A stretch of 64,000 bases of DNA from Sinonovacula constricta (lineage: Eukaryota > Mollusca > Bivalvia > Cardiida > Solecurtidae): contig CM017555.1 of assembly GCA_007844125.1 (NCBI GenBank), positions 29,255,843-29,319,842 of the forward strand, written 5' to 3'. Position numbers and translations under genes: made by a program. Each line of letters starts with the position of its first letter. Position 1 is the stretch's first letter. This document shows, piece by piece, positions 1-13,730 of the stretch. The notes under the pieces were generated by a model, which worked only from the letters and a program-made list of their open reading frames with translations, ran no database searches and was not told the DNA's origin.

Positions 1-2600
1 TTTTTACAGCCCGTTATCTTTATGAAAACACCACGTTCGCGGAAAAGGGAAATTGTGTAACCTCAGATCAACGTTTATAATTCTTCCGGGTTCTTCAATA
101 GAGCGCACGGTCTGTCAGTGTTCGTACACTATTCTGCTTTTGTTGTTTTATGTTCAAGTAGTCCGTTGTATAGTGGCAACGCGATAAATTTGCCGTTGTA
201 TACAAACAGGCACACAGCCAGGTTTAAGCATTCACCGAAGAGGTAACCCAGGTGCCTGTACCGCATGGTTTATCTATGTTTAATACAAAAAGAAATGTTT
301 AGCTCATGTAGGTGTAAAATATCTTCACAATTTTGAATGCAGACAACCGCATCCTTGTATTTTCATAAATTCACAAGAAGCACGTTTGTGGGCGCGCGCG
401 CGTGTGTGTGTTTAATGCATATATTAATCACATAAAGTTGACAGGCAAAAGTACATGTATGAGCTTTTCTCTGGATCCGAATAACAAGAACGTCCACTGC
501 GACAGTTGTTATGTTCGCATAAGCGACCTTCTTCGACAGCTTAAAGGTGATGTCGGACAGTATGCCGATATAGATAGTTCCCACATCAGTGAAAATCTCT
601 TATCTTGGCAGCCATCTTTGATAGCAACTTCAAGGGATTTTCACATGAATTGTATAGAAGTGTAAATTTGGTTCACTTGTGGTTCAAAAATTAAAAGTTA
701 TACACCATTGGAAATCTCTTTCAATTAATATCTTTAGAATACTACATGTTTTTAATTGATAAATGCACAAAGAATTAATACACTGAAATAAATAAAATTA
801 CTGGCGCATTCTTGAACTAAATGAACAGTGTATCGTTTTGGTGGTATTATTTTTACCATTTAGACATTCAAAATATAGTCTTGATATTTTACCTATTGCA
901 TGAAAACTGTTAAATGTGATAGCAAATTCAGTAAAATAGACATAAAAATAATAACACAGGGGTGAGTTAAATACGACACATATATCCAGATTTCGGCCTG
1001 CATTAACTACTGCCTTCAAAGATGGCTGCCTTAAACTGTATTATCAGTGCCTGTGAATCACATGAAAACTATCTATCAAATGCATGTAATATTACTTTCC
1101 CATTGTTTAACGGAATTTTAGGCACAATGTCTGCATACATTTGTACTTATGTCTAAATAAAGGTGATTTTGAATTCGACCTACATTGTAAGACAAGACAT
1201 ATCAACTAATTTAGTTTAATTATTTAATTTATAAATACTGTTTTACTACTGTTACTTCTCCAATCGGCTACAATGGGGACCTTTGCGCATAATCGTATAG
1301 TGTATTAGATTTTTGTACGTCTTCAATTAGTTCTCGATGCATTGTGATTTATTATTAATTTTCAGCGACTTGATTTTCTATTTAGGGTTGTAAATTTAGC
1401 GATTCGTTAAACCTCACAATTGGTTATTCACGAAGGTAGAAATAAAGACCTAAAACAACGTTCGATTACTGGATTGTATTGTAGTCATTAATATCTAACA
1501 TGTGATAAATACGTTACAATATTCAAATCCAATTATCAAATTAAACATCTATATTAAGTTTCCAATTCTTACTTAATTAACAAACATAATACAATATACA
1601 GAGCATACCTTTAATTGTCGTATCACTTGACTAGTGATGTTAAACAATATTAATTCGTGTGGCAATTCTTTTTTAACTAAGATAATTAGTAAACAAGTTG
1701 ATCAATATGAACTTAAACATATGATGACAATCGATACATAAATAAGATGTAATTCTAATATCAGTTACAAGCCGTGTAATTATTTATAAATATATATTGT
1801 AAGTTGGTAGGAAACAACCTTTCGTCAAATCATAAGATTCTGTGGTAATTAACAAAGTAAATATCTTTATTAACAATCAAGTATTAGATTACTAGTTTCA
1901 AAACTCTGCGTAGAATAAATACGAAGTTACTACTGTTCTTATAATAACAAATATTACAATGTATGTAACAGATTTGTAAAATACAGAAGTACAATAACAC
2001 AAAGTAACTTATCTAGTATTTCTCCGTGTCCAATAATTTGCCCCAAACACGAAACGTGTGCGGATTCTTGGCCAGTTGAATCTTGCAAATGGGAAAGGCG
2101 TTTGACCATTCGTTCGGTCCTAGTATATATACTCAGAGGTGGAATGAGGGGTCGTGAGCAGTGAAAACTGTATTGTAAGCACCATCGGTCATTGTTGTCA
2201 ACTAACTGGGAGCAATAATTTTTTTCCCTTTCAAGTTAGACCATTTATATCTATCATTTTGACTACCGTGTGACATCCCCTACATGAAGTTCCCCTTTAT
2301 CTTGAATTTCCTGATCTATTGTCGTGATTGAGCGGTTATTTTATGCATAAGTTGTGTATTGTAAGTTTAAGTACTTGACCCTTTGACAGTCGTAGTGTTA
2401 CAAACGATTGCTCTAAGTGTCCCTTCTTTCCAAATCTATAAATAAGCACGATAGTGATCTCCGCTGAAAATAGAAATCGACGTCAGAGCGGCCTAACGAT
2501 AAAAGTAGTCTCAAAAGTGAGTTGTCACGTGCTGTTTTGTTGTTGTCTTGTTGTTGTTGTTGTTGTTGTTGTTTGTGTTCAGTTTAAAAATAGTTATCTC
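1..2600. other. AT-rich non-coding stretch at window start
   Basis: No gene can be supported here. The stretch holds a short GC-rich dinucleotide run (about 391-412), one weak coding-like frame (402-665, listed separately) and a short TTG run near 2540-2570 just before a dispersed repeat copy. The rest is AT-rich single-copy-looking DNA with scattered AATAAA motifs, as expected for intergenic or intronic sequence. Confidence 0.6.
402..665 (+). CDS. weak candidate coding segment, unrecognised
   Basis: An 87-codon open frame whose second half (from the internal Met at about 459) has a mixed, charged composition (for example SDLLRQLKGDVGQYADIDSS) instead of the Phe/Ile/Cys-rich content of most chance frames here. 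It ends in TAA and an AATAAA motif lies about 120 bases downstream near 787, so it could be the end of a last exon. The length alone is not significant at this base composition, the opposite strand is also open over 73 codons, and I recognise no domain. It may well be chance. Confidence 0.15.
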   Translation: MCVFNAYINHIKLTGKSTCMSFSLDPNNKNVHCDSCYVRISDLLRQLKGDVGQYADIDSSHISENLLSWQPSLIATSRDFHMNCIEV

Positions 2601-2795
2601 TGCAGTCGGTCCATATTGCCGACTAACCTTTCAAGGCGGTAACTGTCGGGTTTGCACTTTTCGATAAATGACACATCACAAATTTGTTCTTACTTTTCGC
2701 TTGGCTTGCATGTGAAATACCTTTGTTCTGTGCCTTTTCGGAGTTTGGTATATGTTGCACTGCTCATAGGACTATGGCATATGTTCTTATTCGTG
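2601..2795 (+). mobile_element. GTCGG-core dispersed repeat, subfamily 2 copy
   Basis: This segment shares a core (GCAGTCGG, short spacer, CCGACT, then CAAGGCGGTAACTG) and a downstream body ('CACAAATTTGTTCTTACTTT', then 'GGTATATGTTGCA', 'GCTCATAGGACT') with copies at 5576 and 16741. The core forms a small stem-loop. The tRNA-like head seen in other members is missing or degenerate here. A short TTG run lies just upstream. I interpret the family as a short non-autonomous retroposon, probably SINE-like. No target duplication was found. Confidence 0.65.
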
Positions 2796-3427
2796 ATCAC
2801 ATCAATGTTTCTTGTGCACTGTAGAAAGAATTTTCAAGTAACAACGACTTAATCGGCTATTTGAAAAATAAATATTTTTGGTTCAAACTAGCGGATACAA
2901 CGTTTAACCTGTACGCTACGTATATATTACTAAGCGAATTATACAATCGTCCCTGTTGATTTCAAGGGTTTGTGAACTTATTCAAATTTATATGAGAATA
3001 TGTACCTAAATAATGTTCTCGGTTTCAATTTAACCCCAGTAATTTTATTCGTCAGCACACAAAAGCATGTGATCTGAATATAAATCCCATTTGTGCCATT
3101 CTTTTCAGAGATATCCAAGGTACCCCTTATAGCCTCGCTGTCTTCCTTTTGAGAATTTTAAATCAGACTTCCCGTCACGTGCAAACTTATACTAGTCATA
3201 GGTTTTGGGCACAGTGTCCATCCGTTATTATGAAGTACTATTTAACGAGGACATTAGGTGCATTTGTGCACCAAGTGATCAGTTAATTTAACTGCCGTGC
3301 TGAGTAACTGATGGGAATTTAGACGAAGTAAATACTATGTTTACAATCCTGCTTTGAATAAGGCCTTATTCAAAGTTCAAGTAAAGTAAAAGTCGAGTCT
3401 AGTTTCATATTCACAGTTCCTTCCTAC
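2796..3427. other. non-coding stretch
   Basis: AT-rich sequence between a dispersed repeat copy and the 40-bp minisatellite. No gene, RNA or repeat structure seen. Confidence 0.5.
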
Positions 3428-4016
3428 CAGGCTTTGAACAACCCTGCAAAATTAATTCCCTTCCTAACAAGCTTTGCCCACGCTTACAAAATTATTTCCC
3501 TTACTATCAAGCTTTGCCCATGCCTACAAAATGATTTCCCTTACTATCAAGCTTTGCCTACGTCTACAAAATTATTTCCCTTCCTATCAAGCTTTGCACA
3601 CGCCTACACAATTATTTCCCTTACTATCAAGCTTTGCACACGCCTACACAATTATTTCCCTTACTATCAAGCTTTGCACACGCCTACACAATTATTTCCC
3701 TTACTATCAAGCTTTGCACACGCCTACACAATTATTTCCCTTACTATCAAGCTTTGCACACGTCTACACAATTATTTCCCTTACTATCAAGCTTTGCACA
3801 CGTCTACACAATTACTTCCCTTCCTATCAAGCTTTGCACACGTCTACACAATTACTTCCTTTCCTTTCAAGGCTTTGCCCACGCCTACAAAATTATTTCC
3901 CTTCCTAACAAGCTTTGCACACGCCTACAAAATTATTTCCTTTCCTGTCAAGATTTGCACACGCCTACAAAATTATTTCCCTTCCTATCAAGACACACAC
4001 CCTTGCAAAATTATTT
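3428..4016 (+). repeat. 40-bp tandem repeat (minisatellite), ~14.7 units
   Basis: The unit runs CAAGCTTTGCACACGCCTAC, ACAATTATTTCCCTTACTAT and repeats about 14.7 times, most regularly at 3590-3850 and with more substitutions at both ends. One unit near 3869 has a single-base insertion. Because 40 is not a multiple of three, all three forward frames read the same 40-residue peptide cycle, and that cycle has no stop. This produces three overlapping open frames (up to 194 codons) that should not be taken as genes without transcript evidence. Confidence 0.95.
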
Positions 4017-4990
4017 AGTGTACAATAAGTATTGAAGAAAACTTATATACGGACGATAAGGCACATGTCAACACATATGTGTAGCAACATATACACATGG
4101 TTGAAAGGAAGAAAAGCTATAAATTATTGTTTTTATTAAAAACAATGTTACACTTTTTGCAAATGCAGCACCAGCGAATTTCTGCATATCAAATGTGTGG
4201 AAGTTTATGAATTTTGAAAAAAAGGAAAAAGTCTAGGAATATTGCATATTTTCAAGTAACAAAATATATAACGTTAGAGCTACCACAGATTAGTAACCTA
4301 AAGCTATATTCGTGCATGTCTTTTTTATTGTTTTTTTTTTAACTTGATAAAACGGAAACAAGTTTGAGAAACACAATATACATGTATTTTATGAAATAAA
4401 CACGTTTCAAATATATACATGTATGCAGATAATAATGTTACGTCTCATATAAAATCTAAAACATTGTCTGAAATATAGCGATATTGTCAATAAAAGAGTG
4501 CATTTGTTATATTCCAAAAGTATAGTTACACACATTTGTAATTTGATGACATTTGTCAAAATCACGGTTGGTGTTTTGAGTCTTGACGGTCTACATATGT
4601 CTTATATAAAATAAGAAAGCACTCTTTTATAATAACTAGGAATATTCGAGATTGTACATTTATCAGTTGCATTAATCATTTAAACATTTCGGAATTTACA
4701 ACTAGCTTCTACATATCTTTGACGAATTCTACTAAGCATTAACCAAAGTTGCACTAATAACACTAAAAGCGTAAGTTTTAATCGCCACATTTCTGGCACG
4801 ACTATTGACATTGAAGGATCAATTGAAAGGGATTCTTGAAATATTCGCCTATGGCCACCAAGTGTAAAGTAATTTTACCGTATAAATAAGTTTTCTATTA
4901 TATGATAATAGCATGCATAATCGTTTAATCGTTAAAAAATAATAGCAATGCTTATAATACTTTAAATAACACTAAGATGTGTGTATAAAG
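4017..4990. other. non-coding AT-rich stretch
   Basis: Contains only homopolymer T runs (about 4321-4340), AT-rich DNA and no frame worth calling. Nothing else seen. Confidence 0.5.
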
Positions 4991-5109
4991 ACTAAACTAT
5001 TATGCACACTAAACTATTATGCACACTAAACTATTATGCACACTAAACTATTATGCACACTAAACTATTATGCACACTAAACTATTATGCACACTAAACT
5101 ATTATGCAC
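4991..5109 (+). repeat. 17-bp perfect tandem repeat, 7 units
   Basis: The unit ACTAAACTATTATGCAC repeats exactly seven times (119 bases) with no mismatch that I can find, flanked by non-repeated AT-rich DNA. The perfect identity suggests recent expansion or active homogenisation. Confidence 0.97.
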
Positions 5110-5575
5110 CGTTTACTTACATTAAGTACAAACATAAGCCTTGGGTATTGAATCAATGACAATATAATATAAATTCTTATGTATACTTATTCATGATCCT
5201 AACAATGTTACTTCTGCAATGTGGCGGTAAAAAATCTCCCCTGCATGTAAACTATGTTGTCATTTAATTCATCCTATAAGGATTGTTACGTGTATTTCCT
5301 TTGATGGACATTGGACTTTGGCTCTTCAATTCCATCATCACATGAACAGGATGCTACTACCATTTATTCGCCTCTGGTCATGTTTGTTCATGTTTCAGAA
5401 AGTAAATATTTTTTATAGTCAACCATTTGTGTATAGTAGTTCAAATCGAAATAATACCATATTCTTTTCTAAACACATTGAGGACATTATTTTTCAATGA
5501 CGTCATTACTTTCGTCATAACTTATAGAAAATATCAGAGCTTGGATATTTTGTATTCAAATAGATTGTTTTTTCT
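5110..5575. other. non-coding stretch
   Basis: AT-rich, no recognisable gene. A 60-codon frame at 5318-5500 has no recognisable features and is within chance expectation. Confidence 0.5.
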
Positions 5576-5732
5576 TGTCGGGTTTGCACTTTTCGTTAAA
5601 TGACTCATCACAAATTTGTTCTTACTTTTCTCTTGGCTTGCATGTGAAATATCTTTGTTCTGTACCTTTTCGGAGTTTGGTATATGTTGCAATGCTCATA
5701 GGACTTTGTCATATATTCTTATTTTTCTCACA
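5576..5732 (+). mobile_element. GTCGG-core dispersed repeat, 5'-truncated copy
   Basis: Begins abruptly at TGTCGGGTTTGCACTTTTCG and matches the body of the copy at about 2645-2795 almost base for base, including 'CTTGGCTTGCATGTGAAAT' and the GGTATATGTTGCAATGCTCAT block. The stem-loop core and head are absent, so this is 5'-truncated, the usual state of a retroposon copied from its 3' end. Confidence 0.65.
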
Positions 5733-7700
5733 AAGCAAAGCTATATATAACTAAATCATGATTTCCGTTTTGTCGCAATTATCGATCAAAGACAATAATT
5801 GCATCGTGATTTCCATTAAACATACTGAAAGTAAACTGTGTCAAAGGTGGTTTCCGACCCGAGGTGAATTCTAGATTTGTGCTGTTCCATTCTACGAGTT
5901 ATAGATTTTCCTTTGCTTTTTCCGAAAGACAAAGTTGGCCTTCCGCTCTGTCGAGTCGGACCTCCTTCATCCGGATTGCTATATACGAATAAAAGGTCAC
6001 GGTCGAAAGTTAATGCGGGTCAAGGGATAAACGAAATATCGACAAATATGGACAAACATCCATAACATGTGCCAGGTAATGTACCTAAAACGTTATCTGC
6101 AATAAATTCGATGATGAAAATTCCAAAGCTTCACTTAGCTGCATTATAACACGCATTCCATATGGCAACTGCTTCATCAAAAAGAAGCAATATCGTATTT
6201 AAATTATTTATCCCAGCTAAGGTGAAAACCTGATTATCAAACCAAGACGTTTGCGTTTGAAGTAAATCTTTTTCTTATCATCAGAACTTAATCTCATGAT
6301 TTCACTTCACTAAGATTCAAACAATACACCACATCAAATAACCGAAGTTAGGAGAGAAGCAAAATGGATAAAATATCATTCAATCACAAAATAAATGTAT
6401 TTTTATAAAGTGATAATTTTGAAAACGCGGTACCGATGAACTTAGTTCTAATAGAGGGGCTTCTGTATAAAAGTTGACGTGTTTTTGAGATCGAATGATA
6501 AAGGAAGCGAAATGTCAGTAATTAAAATCAAAGCCCGACTCTGTCAGATGTTTTATTACAATTCTGACATTATTTTGATGAACTATAATGCTGATTAGTT
6601 ATGTAGGCTTATGACGTCTTTTATAACAATGTGGTTTTACAGGTATTTTATTTTCGATGATTTTGCTTTTGTTTTTAATTTAAATAAACTTAGCTATTTA
6701 CTAAATATTTTTGGATGTAGACAATGCTATCTGAGTTAACACTGTAAATAATGAGTGACGAAACGTGGCGTTATGCACATTTAAACAATTAATGGGTTAC
6801 GTCAGGGAAGCGCTTTATATCTTAAACAATATGAAAAGCATTAATGATGAACCAAATATATGTCATTTCAGAAAAAAAGTGTAAATAAGTGTACATTTAC
6901 TTATTAAATTGCTGTATTATGCGACATAGGTTCCAGGCAAGTTAAAATGTTTAGAAATTTCCGTATAAAGATAAAAACTTTGAGAAGTGCATGTCCACCA
7001 ACCAAACCTGATAGCGCACTCGGTAAAGCATCGTCCCGGTACGAGTAGTAACCAACACCAAACAAACAACTGTGATAATGTTCAACATGTAACATTAAAG
7101 TTGCATGAAGTTTATTTCTTCAAGCAAAATATCAAACAATGCAAACACTTTATCGATTATTTTCAAATGTTTGTTTCCTTGTGTGCCTATAATTGAAGTG
7201 TCTTTAAGAACGATATTAACATCCTACGCTGTCTTTAAAATAAATTGAATTCTCCAAAAAATAAATATCAAATAACTTCTGTTTAAATGGCGTCATGTCG
7301 TTTCGATGGACGTTTCTTGAAGAGAAAATAAGCTGCTAATAAACTGTTTGATCATTATCTGGATTTTAAAGATACTGTCATTTTTTTCTAGCCAACTTTG
7401 AACTTTCAAATTAAGTCTGCGTCTTTGAAGGCTATCTAGGAATGAAGAGTGTTTAAACAAACTGTGATAGGTAAATCAACGGAGGACAACATAATAATGA
7501 TTGACGCGGACTTAAAACTGATAGTGTGAAGGAGTTAAATACGTGTCTTTATAATACTGTCTCGTGTTTTCAAGTCTGACACGTTGGCCAAGTATAGAGC
7601 GTTATTGGAGGTGTATGAAAACAAATAAGCAGAAACTGGTAACCTTCAGCGAATTTTAACTACAAAATATTTTATTTCTAATATTTATATCTGTATATTT
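5733..7700. other. non-coding stretch with weak tRNA-like fragment
   Basis: Mostly AT-rich. At 5890-6060 GC is somewhat higher over an open 62-codon frame (5877-6065), but no domain is recognisable. A degenerate tRNA-like fragment lies at about 7004-7070. No other feature seen. Confidence 0.45.
7004..7070 (+). mobile_element. degenerate tRNA-like SINE fragment
   Basis: The sequence TAGCGCACTCGGTAAAGCAT resembles an A-box region and is followed within about 12 bases by GGTACGAG, which resembles a decayed B box, then a C/A-rich tail (CCAACACCAAACAAACAAC). The tRNA domain is too short to fold as a tRNA, so it may be an internally deleted SINE head. The match is weak. Confidence 0.2.
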
Positions 7701-7721
7701 GTAGTTATGATTAATATAAAG

Positions 7722-7845
7722 TAGTAGTAAAAGTAGTATCAGTAGCAACGTTAGTAGTAGTAATAGTAGACGTAGTAGACGTAGTAGTAACAGTAGTAAT
7801 AGTAATAGTAGGAGTAGTGGTAGTATTAGTAGTAGTAAAAGTAGC

Positions 7846-7911
<66 letters not shown>

Positions 7912-7920
7912 CGTAGTAGG
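7722..7920 (+). repeat. (AGT)n trinucleotide microsatellite
   Basis: Imperfect AGT/TAG repeats from about 7722 become a pure run from about 7847 to 7910 before breaking up. The reverse strand reads as a poly-Thr frame of 80 codons, which is a by-product of the repeat and not a gene. Confidence 0.95.
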
Positions 7921-10900
7921 AAATATAGGAATACTTGTAGTTGCAGCCATCACGTTCCAAAATTAAGTCGTTACAATAATTTTATCTATTAATCTTTTTA
8001 ATCTTTACTATTGTATTACCATTGTATTAAAACAACTGAATGCTGTTGATGAGTTTGTTAGGCTGCAAGCCCATCCTAGGTATCATGTGTAAGTTCGGGG
8101 ACCTTATTATTGGCACAACACCATTAAATCACTACAAACATAAACCGTGATAAGACAAGAGAAAAGGTCACGGCAACACACATGTCTTTATTTATTTTTT
8201 ACATACTGATACTGAAACAAATAACCTTACTATTATCAACCGTATGGCGTAGACACCGGAACAAACCTTTCACTAAATTGAGTGGCCAACCATGTGTAAG
8301 AACAATGAGGAAACAATCGTTTACGTAAGAGTCAACGGATAAATTTCAAATTTGAAACACGATATCAAATGATCCTATCGTCGCATCATGTTAAGCATTC
8401 AATTTCCTTAAGCCATCAGTATTATCTATATCACATTATAATCTTAAACACAGGCATACAAGTTCTAGAATACTTGCTTTACAGTAAAAACTAATAGATA
8501 AGACCATCTTGCCATATTTCGAAACGATTTCCCATGCGTAATTGTTAATTGGCAGGCAGCGGCCTTATCATAGCGCGGTTATCATTGTTGACGTTTAATT
8601 ATATTCTGTTTGTAAAAGCAAAACACAAATAATGAAACTGGCGGTGATTCAGTAAATGTTGCTGCTGTCTATATATATGTTTTCAATTTGGCAACATTAA
8701 CTGGCTTTATTACATGATTGCCACTGAAGGTGAATAGATATGTTAGTTAACTCATGCAACATATATGCTGAGTTATTAGTGATGTTGCTTGTGAGCAATT
8801 AAGCTAATAATGAAAGGAATAAGTTAAAAGTATAACTAGAGATTTCCGTTCAATTAGTTATCTACAATAACCTATGTCAGTGGATACTGTTGCTTATTAC
8901 CTGCCACAAAAACACAACTTAAATGACCCCTCTGGATGACAATCACTTGTCAGTTTAAGGGAGAGATTGTGGACAAGATTCTAAGTCTAAATCGTACGTT
9001 TTTGTTTGGCTATGTAATCAAATCAATCATTTTTGCTCGGAACTATAAAACCAATACTGCAAGCTATTACTACATACCCGTTCACTGTTTGGCTGTATAT
9101 TTTAAGATATGCACGAGATCGTAATAATAGATTGTGTTCCACTTCAATGAGTGGTAGATTGTATATACAACTATTGTTATGTCAGGGCTTTACTAAAGAA
9201 AAACGTAAAATATATTAGAACAATTCTAATCTTGTATAGCTTTCTTAGGAAAGTGTTAGAGATATTGATAATTCGGGTCGTAGACTCGTTCCTCGTGAGA
9301 ACAAAATTACCAAATCGACGGTTTTTGTTTTGCATATTGAGGTTAGAATATACAGGCGTTAGGGGCTAAGGTTGAATTGCCTCTTCGACCTTACGATATA
9401 AGCCACGAAAATTTCATCGGTGTATTCAATATCAGGATCCTTAATTGACTGATGTTGTCTTTCTGAATAAGTTTATGTTTAAAAAGTTAAACATTGCTCA
9501 ATCGATGTCTTAAGAGAACTTTATTGACGATACTTTTAACTTAAGGAGTCGTCATGGCCCATTCTATGTCACGTATACTATTTCTGTTGACATGACTTAT
9601 GGAAGGTAATATCCAATAGATGTGTCTACATAACTTCGGTCTGGATTAAATGCGCACCTTAAGGTCATGATCACTCTGATGCAATTGTATTTTGTCTTGT
9701 TTTTCCTTTGGCATAGTTTTTGTTTAAATATTACGTTTCAATAACTCCGATTTGCAGAGTAGATAGTTTCAAACTACAAAAGCGAAATAAGTAAGTATAA
9801 TTATTGTTATGCAAGGTTGTATTGTTCAATGGGAAAATTGTTCCGAGTTCTTCACGAAACACTTTTTATTAAATTTAATTGAATTTTGAATCCCCATTGT
9901 ACAACTTTAAGAAAGCGTAGCAAACACACAATGTTTTTAAACCCATCTGCAACTAAGCCATATTAGATTAACCCAAAACCATAAGAGACAATTACACTTT
10001 TCATTATATTCAGACTTTGCACCATTATCATTACTCTCCAGGATGAGACTGACTTCAACTTTGTATTTTGTTTGCTCCTTGTGAATGTCCTCTCTAAGAC
10101 TTAGAAGCAAGTCTATATTTACAGCAGTAGCATAAGTCACGCCACTTTGATTTTTAAATGTTCACCCGACCACTTTTTTGTATTTCGACCGTCATTGAAA
10201 GCCGTCATTATAAAAGAAACTGTGGTTGACGTATCTGTAATACTTCTTTTAGCCAGGAAAATGCCTAAGTTGCGTTCGTGACGGCATCAAAAGATACGCA
10301 ATAACCAATATAATTAATAATCATGCTATCGCGATATACTGAGGTACAAGTTATACTAATATGTTTGGTTATTCAACACATCTTTCAAATACAAATTGTT
10401 TCCCCCTTTTTTAAAGTCATTCTATCAAATAATACAACAGCAAATACTTTTTATTTCATTTTCTTCATGTTACTTATCTTCTTTAGTTTTGCATTCTGAT
10501 AAAGTAGTCGGCATAACGTAGAGATGTGAAAATGACAAAAGGACATTTAACATGATTATCTGGCTAAAAGTGCATGACGAATTAAGTGTTCCTACTATCC
10601 TGCATGAATTATTTGATATTGCGATGACAAACACGGCTATACAATTTTTTTCTTTACCACTTGAATAATTAAGTATTATTTTATCAGTATGTGCCCATGA
10701 ATGTGTACGTGCCAAATAGACAAAGTCAGGGGTAAATTTGTTGATTAAAAAGATATGTAATTCTAAATGTGAAATCAAGAAAATACTTTTGAAAATACAC
10801 TCCACAAATGCAAACGCATATCAGTTTGCACACGAAAGTGCCAAAGATATCGCACACACATATTTAGAAAACTATTACAATTAGGAACAAGGTGTCAACA

Positions 10901-12754
10901 AGACGAAGAATTGGTATCTTCTGTTTTTAGAGCTCTAAACGCCCTACTTCGACCTTTCTGTAGTTCGTTTGTACCCTATGCGATGCTAACGTCCTGTGTG
11001 TCAATAGAGAAGGTTAATTTAAGAAATCACTTGTGGAGTTAATGTGGTTTGCACGACATGAACGACACTTGCACGCAGTAAACAGACAAATGTTCATTCC
11101 TGTAATATTCAACGACGAAGTAATAGCATATTAATTACTCGGTCCACACTCATTTGACTGTCAAATTCAGACAGGCATTTAAATACCGCTCTAAAGTAAT
11201 TAAAAATGTTAGCCTTCCTTCCATGAATGTAATGCGCATATTTTTCAGGAGCTTGATTTGATCCGTTTATTTAAAATGGAAAAGGTTTTACAGTGCACAC
11301 ACCGATAACAGATATAGATAAACACTTATACAATTTCTAATTTCGCGAGAATGATGTAGTGGAGTAGAATTTAATATTAATGTTAATAATATTTACAGCA
11401 TTTTCACCGAATATATTTTTGCATCATTTTGCAAATGAATCGAGTGTGTTTCTTTTGCAAGATATTGTTGAGTTGGTTATCTCCATCTAACTCTTACAAC
11501 TTCGTTAATTTAATATTATGACTATGATGTTCAATTTTGTGTGAGTCTGGCAGCTCATATAATTCACAAACAGGCAAATAAGGACATCTATACACTGTGT
11601 TTTGATATCATTGTGTAATTGTTCAGGGCATATCAGACAAACCAGCTTATGTGATATGTACTTCGGTTTCCTTTAAAACGATGATTCTTTGCTGCAAGAT
11701 AAGGCTATTTATATACTTCTGGAACGTCCTTTGAACCTGTATTTCCCAGGAATTTTTAATAAACGATGTTTTTTCATTGCCAAATTTAGTTTTAAAAGCA
11801 TAGATTTGATCATCCATTGTATCTCATGCACTCTTAGCAAAACTGAATGTCAGCTCTCATTTGCATGCAGTCAGGGATTCTAGCTCAAGCAGGATTGGGT
11901 TTCTAGCAGCTAATCTGTTTTACAACGGCCTGTGATTAACTGAGCATGGCTTCGGCGCGAAGTTTTATAATAAAATATCAAAGAAACCCTTCATATTTCG
12001 TTAATCACTAGAAAATCCAATAAACAGTAACGCAAATGAACATCAAATATTACATATTCCGATACGTTTGCAGGTTAAATGACAAATAACTAGGACATTG
12101 CTTTCGCTATAGACTATGTGAGTTCTAGAAAAAAAATCATAATAAATAAAATTGAAAGGATTATTCGACTAAAATGCAAACACTGTTATGGTCCTTTTGT
12201 ATTTTAAAAGCCAGTTTTTACTATTTAAATGGCGAAAAGAAATGCAACAAAACACCTGTTTTCTTGATTCACAAAGAAGATGTATTATGAAAGGGATACA
12301 TTATATACATATATATACACACCATACACAATATATAAATAGATACATAATATTTAATGTGTGCGCTCACCAGCAAACACCTTTATTTCCGGCTTGAATG
12401 GTATCTTACTACAGAAGCTAACACTATAGCAATCACCAAAGACTGATGGTGTAATTAAGGAGACGGACGTAAGGTTTTTGCTTCATTATAAATCTTTCCT
12501 TCTGTTCTTTGTATAGCATTGCGATGTTAAATTGAAGAAGGACTAACTGAAAGGACATAACGTAATTTGCTGTTACATAAATAGGTTTTTATCGATAGTG
12601 CATATTGCTGTTAAATTGATTCTATAGGTTATACCAATTAGGTCGCTAGAAAGAACTCTAAACAACAAAACAAAAACGAATTTTGTTTATTTATCCAATT
12701 CACTAGAAGTTGTTTCTGTATCGAGTAGAAGAGTCATCCAACAGAGAATTTCTA
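7921..12754. other. long non-coding AT-rich stretch
   Basis: About 4.8 kb with no supported gene. The open frames here (for example 111 codons on the minus strand at 10470-10805) are within chance expectation at this composition and show no domain, signal peptide or splice context that I trust. A short AT-rich dinucleotide region lies near 12300-12345. Confidence 0.5.
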
Positions 12755-12783
12755 TATTTATTTATTTATTTATTTATTTATTT
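12755..12783 (+). repeat. (TTTA)n tetranucleotide microsatellite
   Basis: About seven uninterrupted TTTA units ending in TTTTATG. Confidence 0.9.
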
Positions 12784-13730
12784 TATGTGTTTTTGATTGG
12801 AATTATGCTATGATTATGTTTATTAAAAACATTTTTAGACACGTAAAGCAGTGTCTTTTTGTACTATCAAACGTGAATTCAATAAATATAATGTATCCTT
12901 GGTATATAGATTCATAGCTAAAGCAAGAGAAGATGTGTGATATAAATCTTACTGGAGTCCGCTACCATGATTGATCTTGACAAATTTTAACATAAAACAA
13001 TACGTGTTTGCATAGATGATTAGTACAGTTATCTTTTAAACAATGTATATGTACACTTTTATGTTTTAATTGCATATATTGAAATGTTGTTTGTGACTAA
13101 AATTCTTTGTTAATGTGTCTTTGATATTTTGTATTTCAAAATATATATGTGCAGTAATCGTCGTAGGAACACTCATTAAAAGGCAAGACGTAACCAATTT
13201 AATGCGTCATAATACATAGATAATGTGCCATAACAATATTTTAGCAAACACTTGGCTAATGATGCACCATATAGACTTTTTATAAATACGGTATGCCCGA
13301 TGCATGTTATCTGTAAGAATTTATTATTAACATATAAAACTATTTTTTGCTCGTAAAATTATGATAACATCGCCAAACTAGTCATTTTATCAAGGCTTTC
13401 AGCTCTACCTAGCACGATCTTTGAAATGAATGTTAGCTGATAAATTAACCTTAGTGCTTTCAATAGGGGCAAATCTTATCCATCATGTAGTCTTCAAGAG
13501 AAGATGTGTAGTGTATGTAAAACAACTATGATGTAAGGGCATGTTCTGTATTTTGATTTTGTTTTGAATGTTTGCTAGACAAGTTGTTTAACCTAACTCT
13601 TTAGCATCAAAAAGAGTTAGCGATTAAGTCAATGTTTACTTGCAAAAATAGATGTCATGGAGAATAGGCATGGTCAAGTTCAAACCAGACCAGACATAGG
13701 TCTATTGTCACTTTCTGGTATGCTGTTCAT
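12784..13730. other. non-coding AT-rich stretch
   Basis: No coding frame, RNA or structured repeat seen. Confidence 0.5.

Noticed and set aside
3428..4016. CRISPR-like or repeat-protein array
   Set aside because: Units are directly abutting without unique spacers and the context is eukaryotic. The open frames follow from the unit length and a stop-free cycle.
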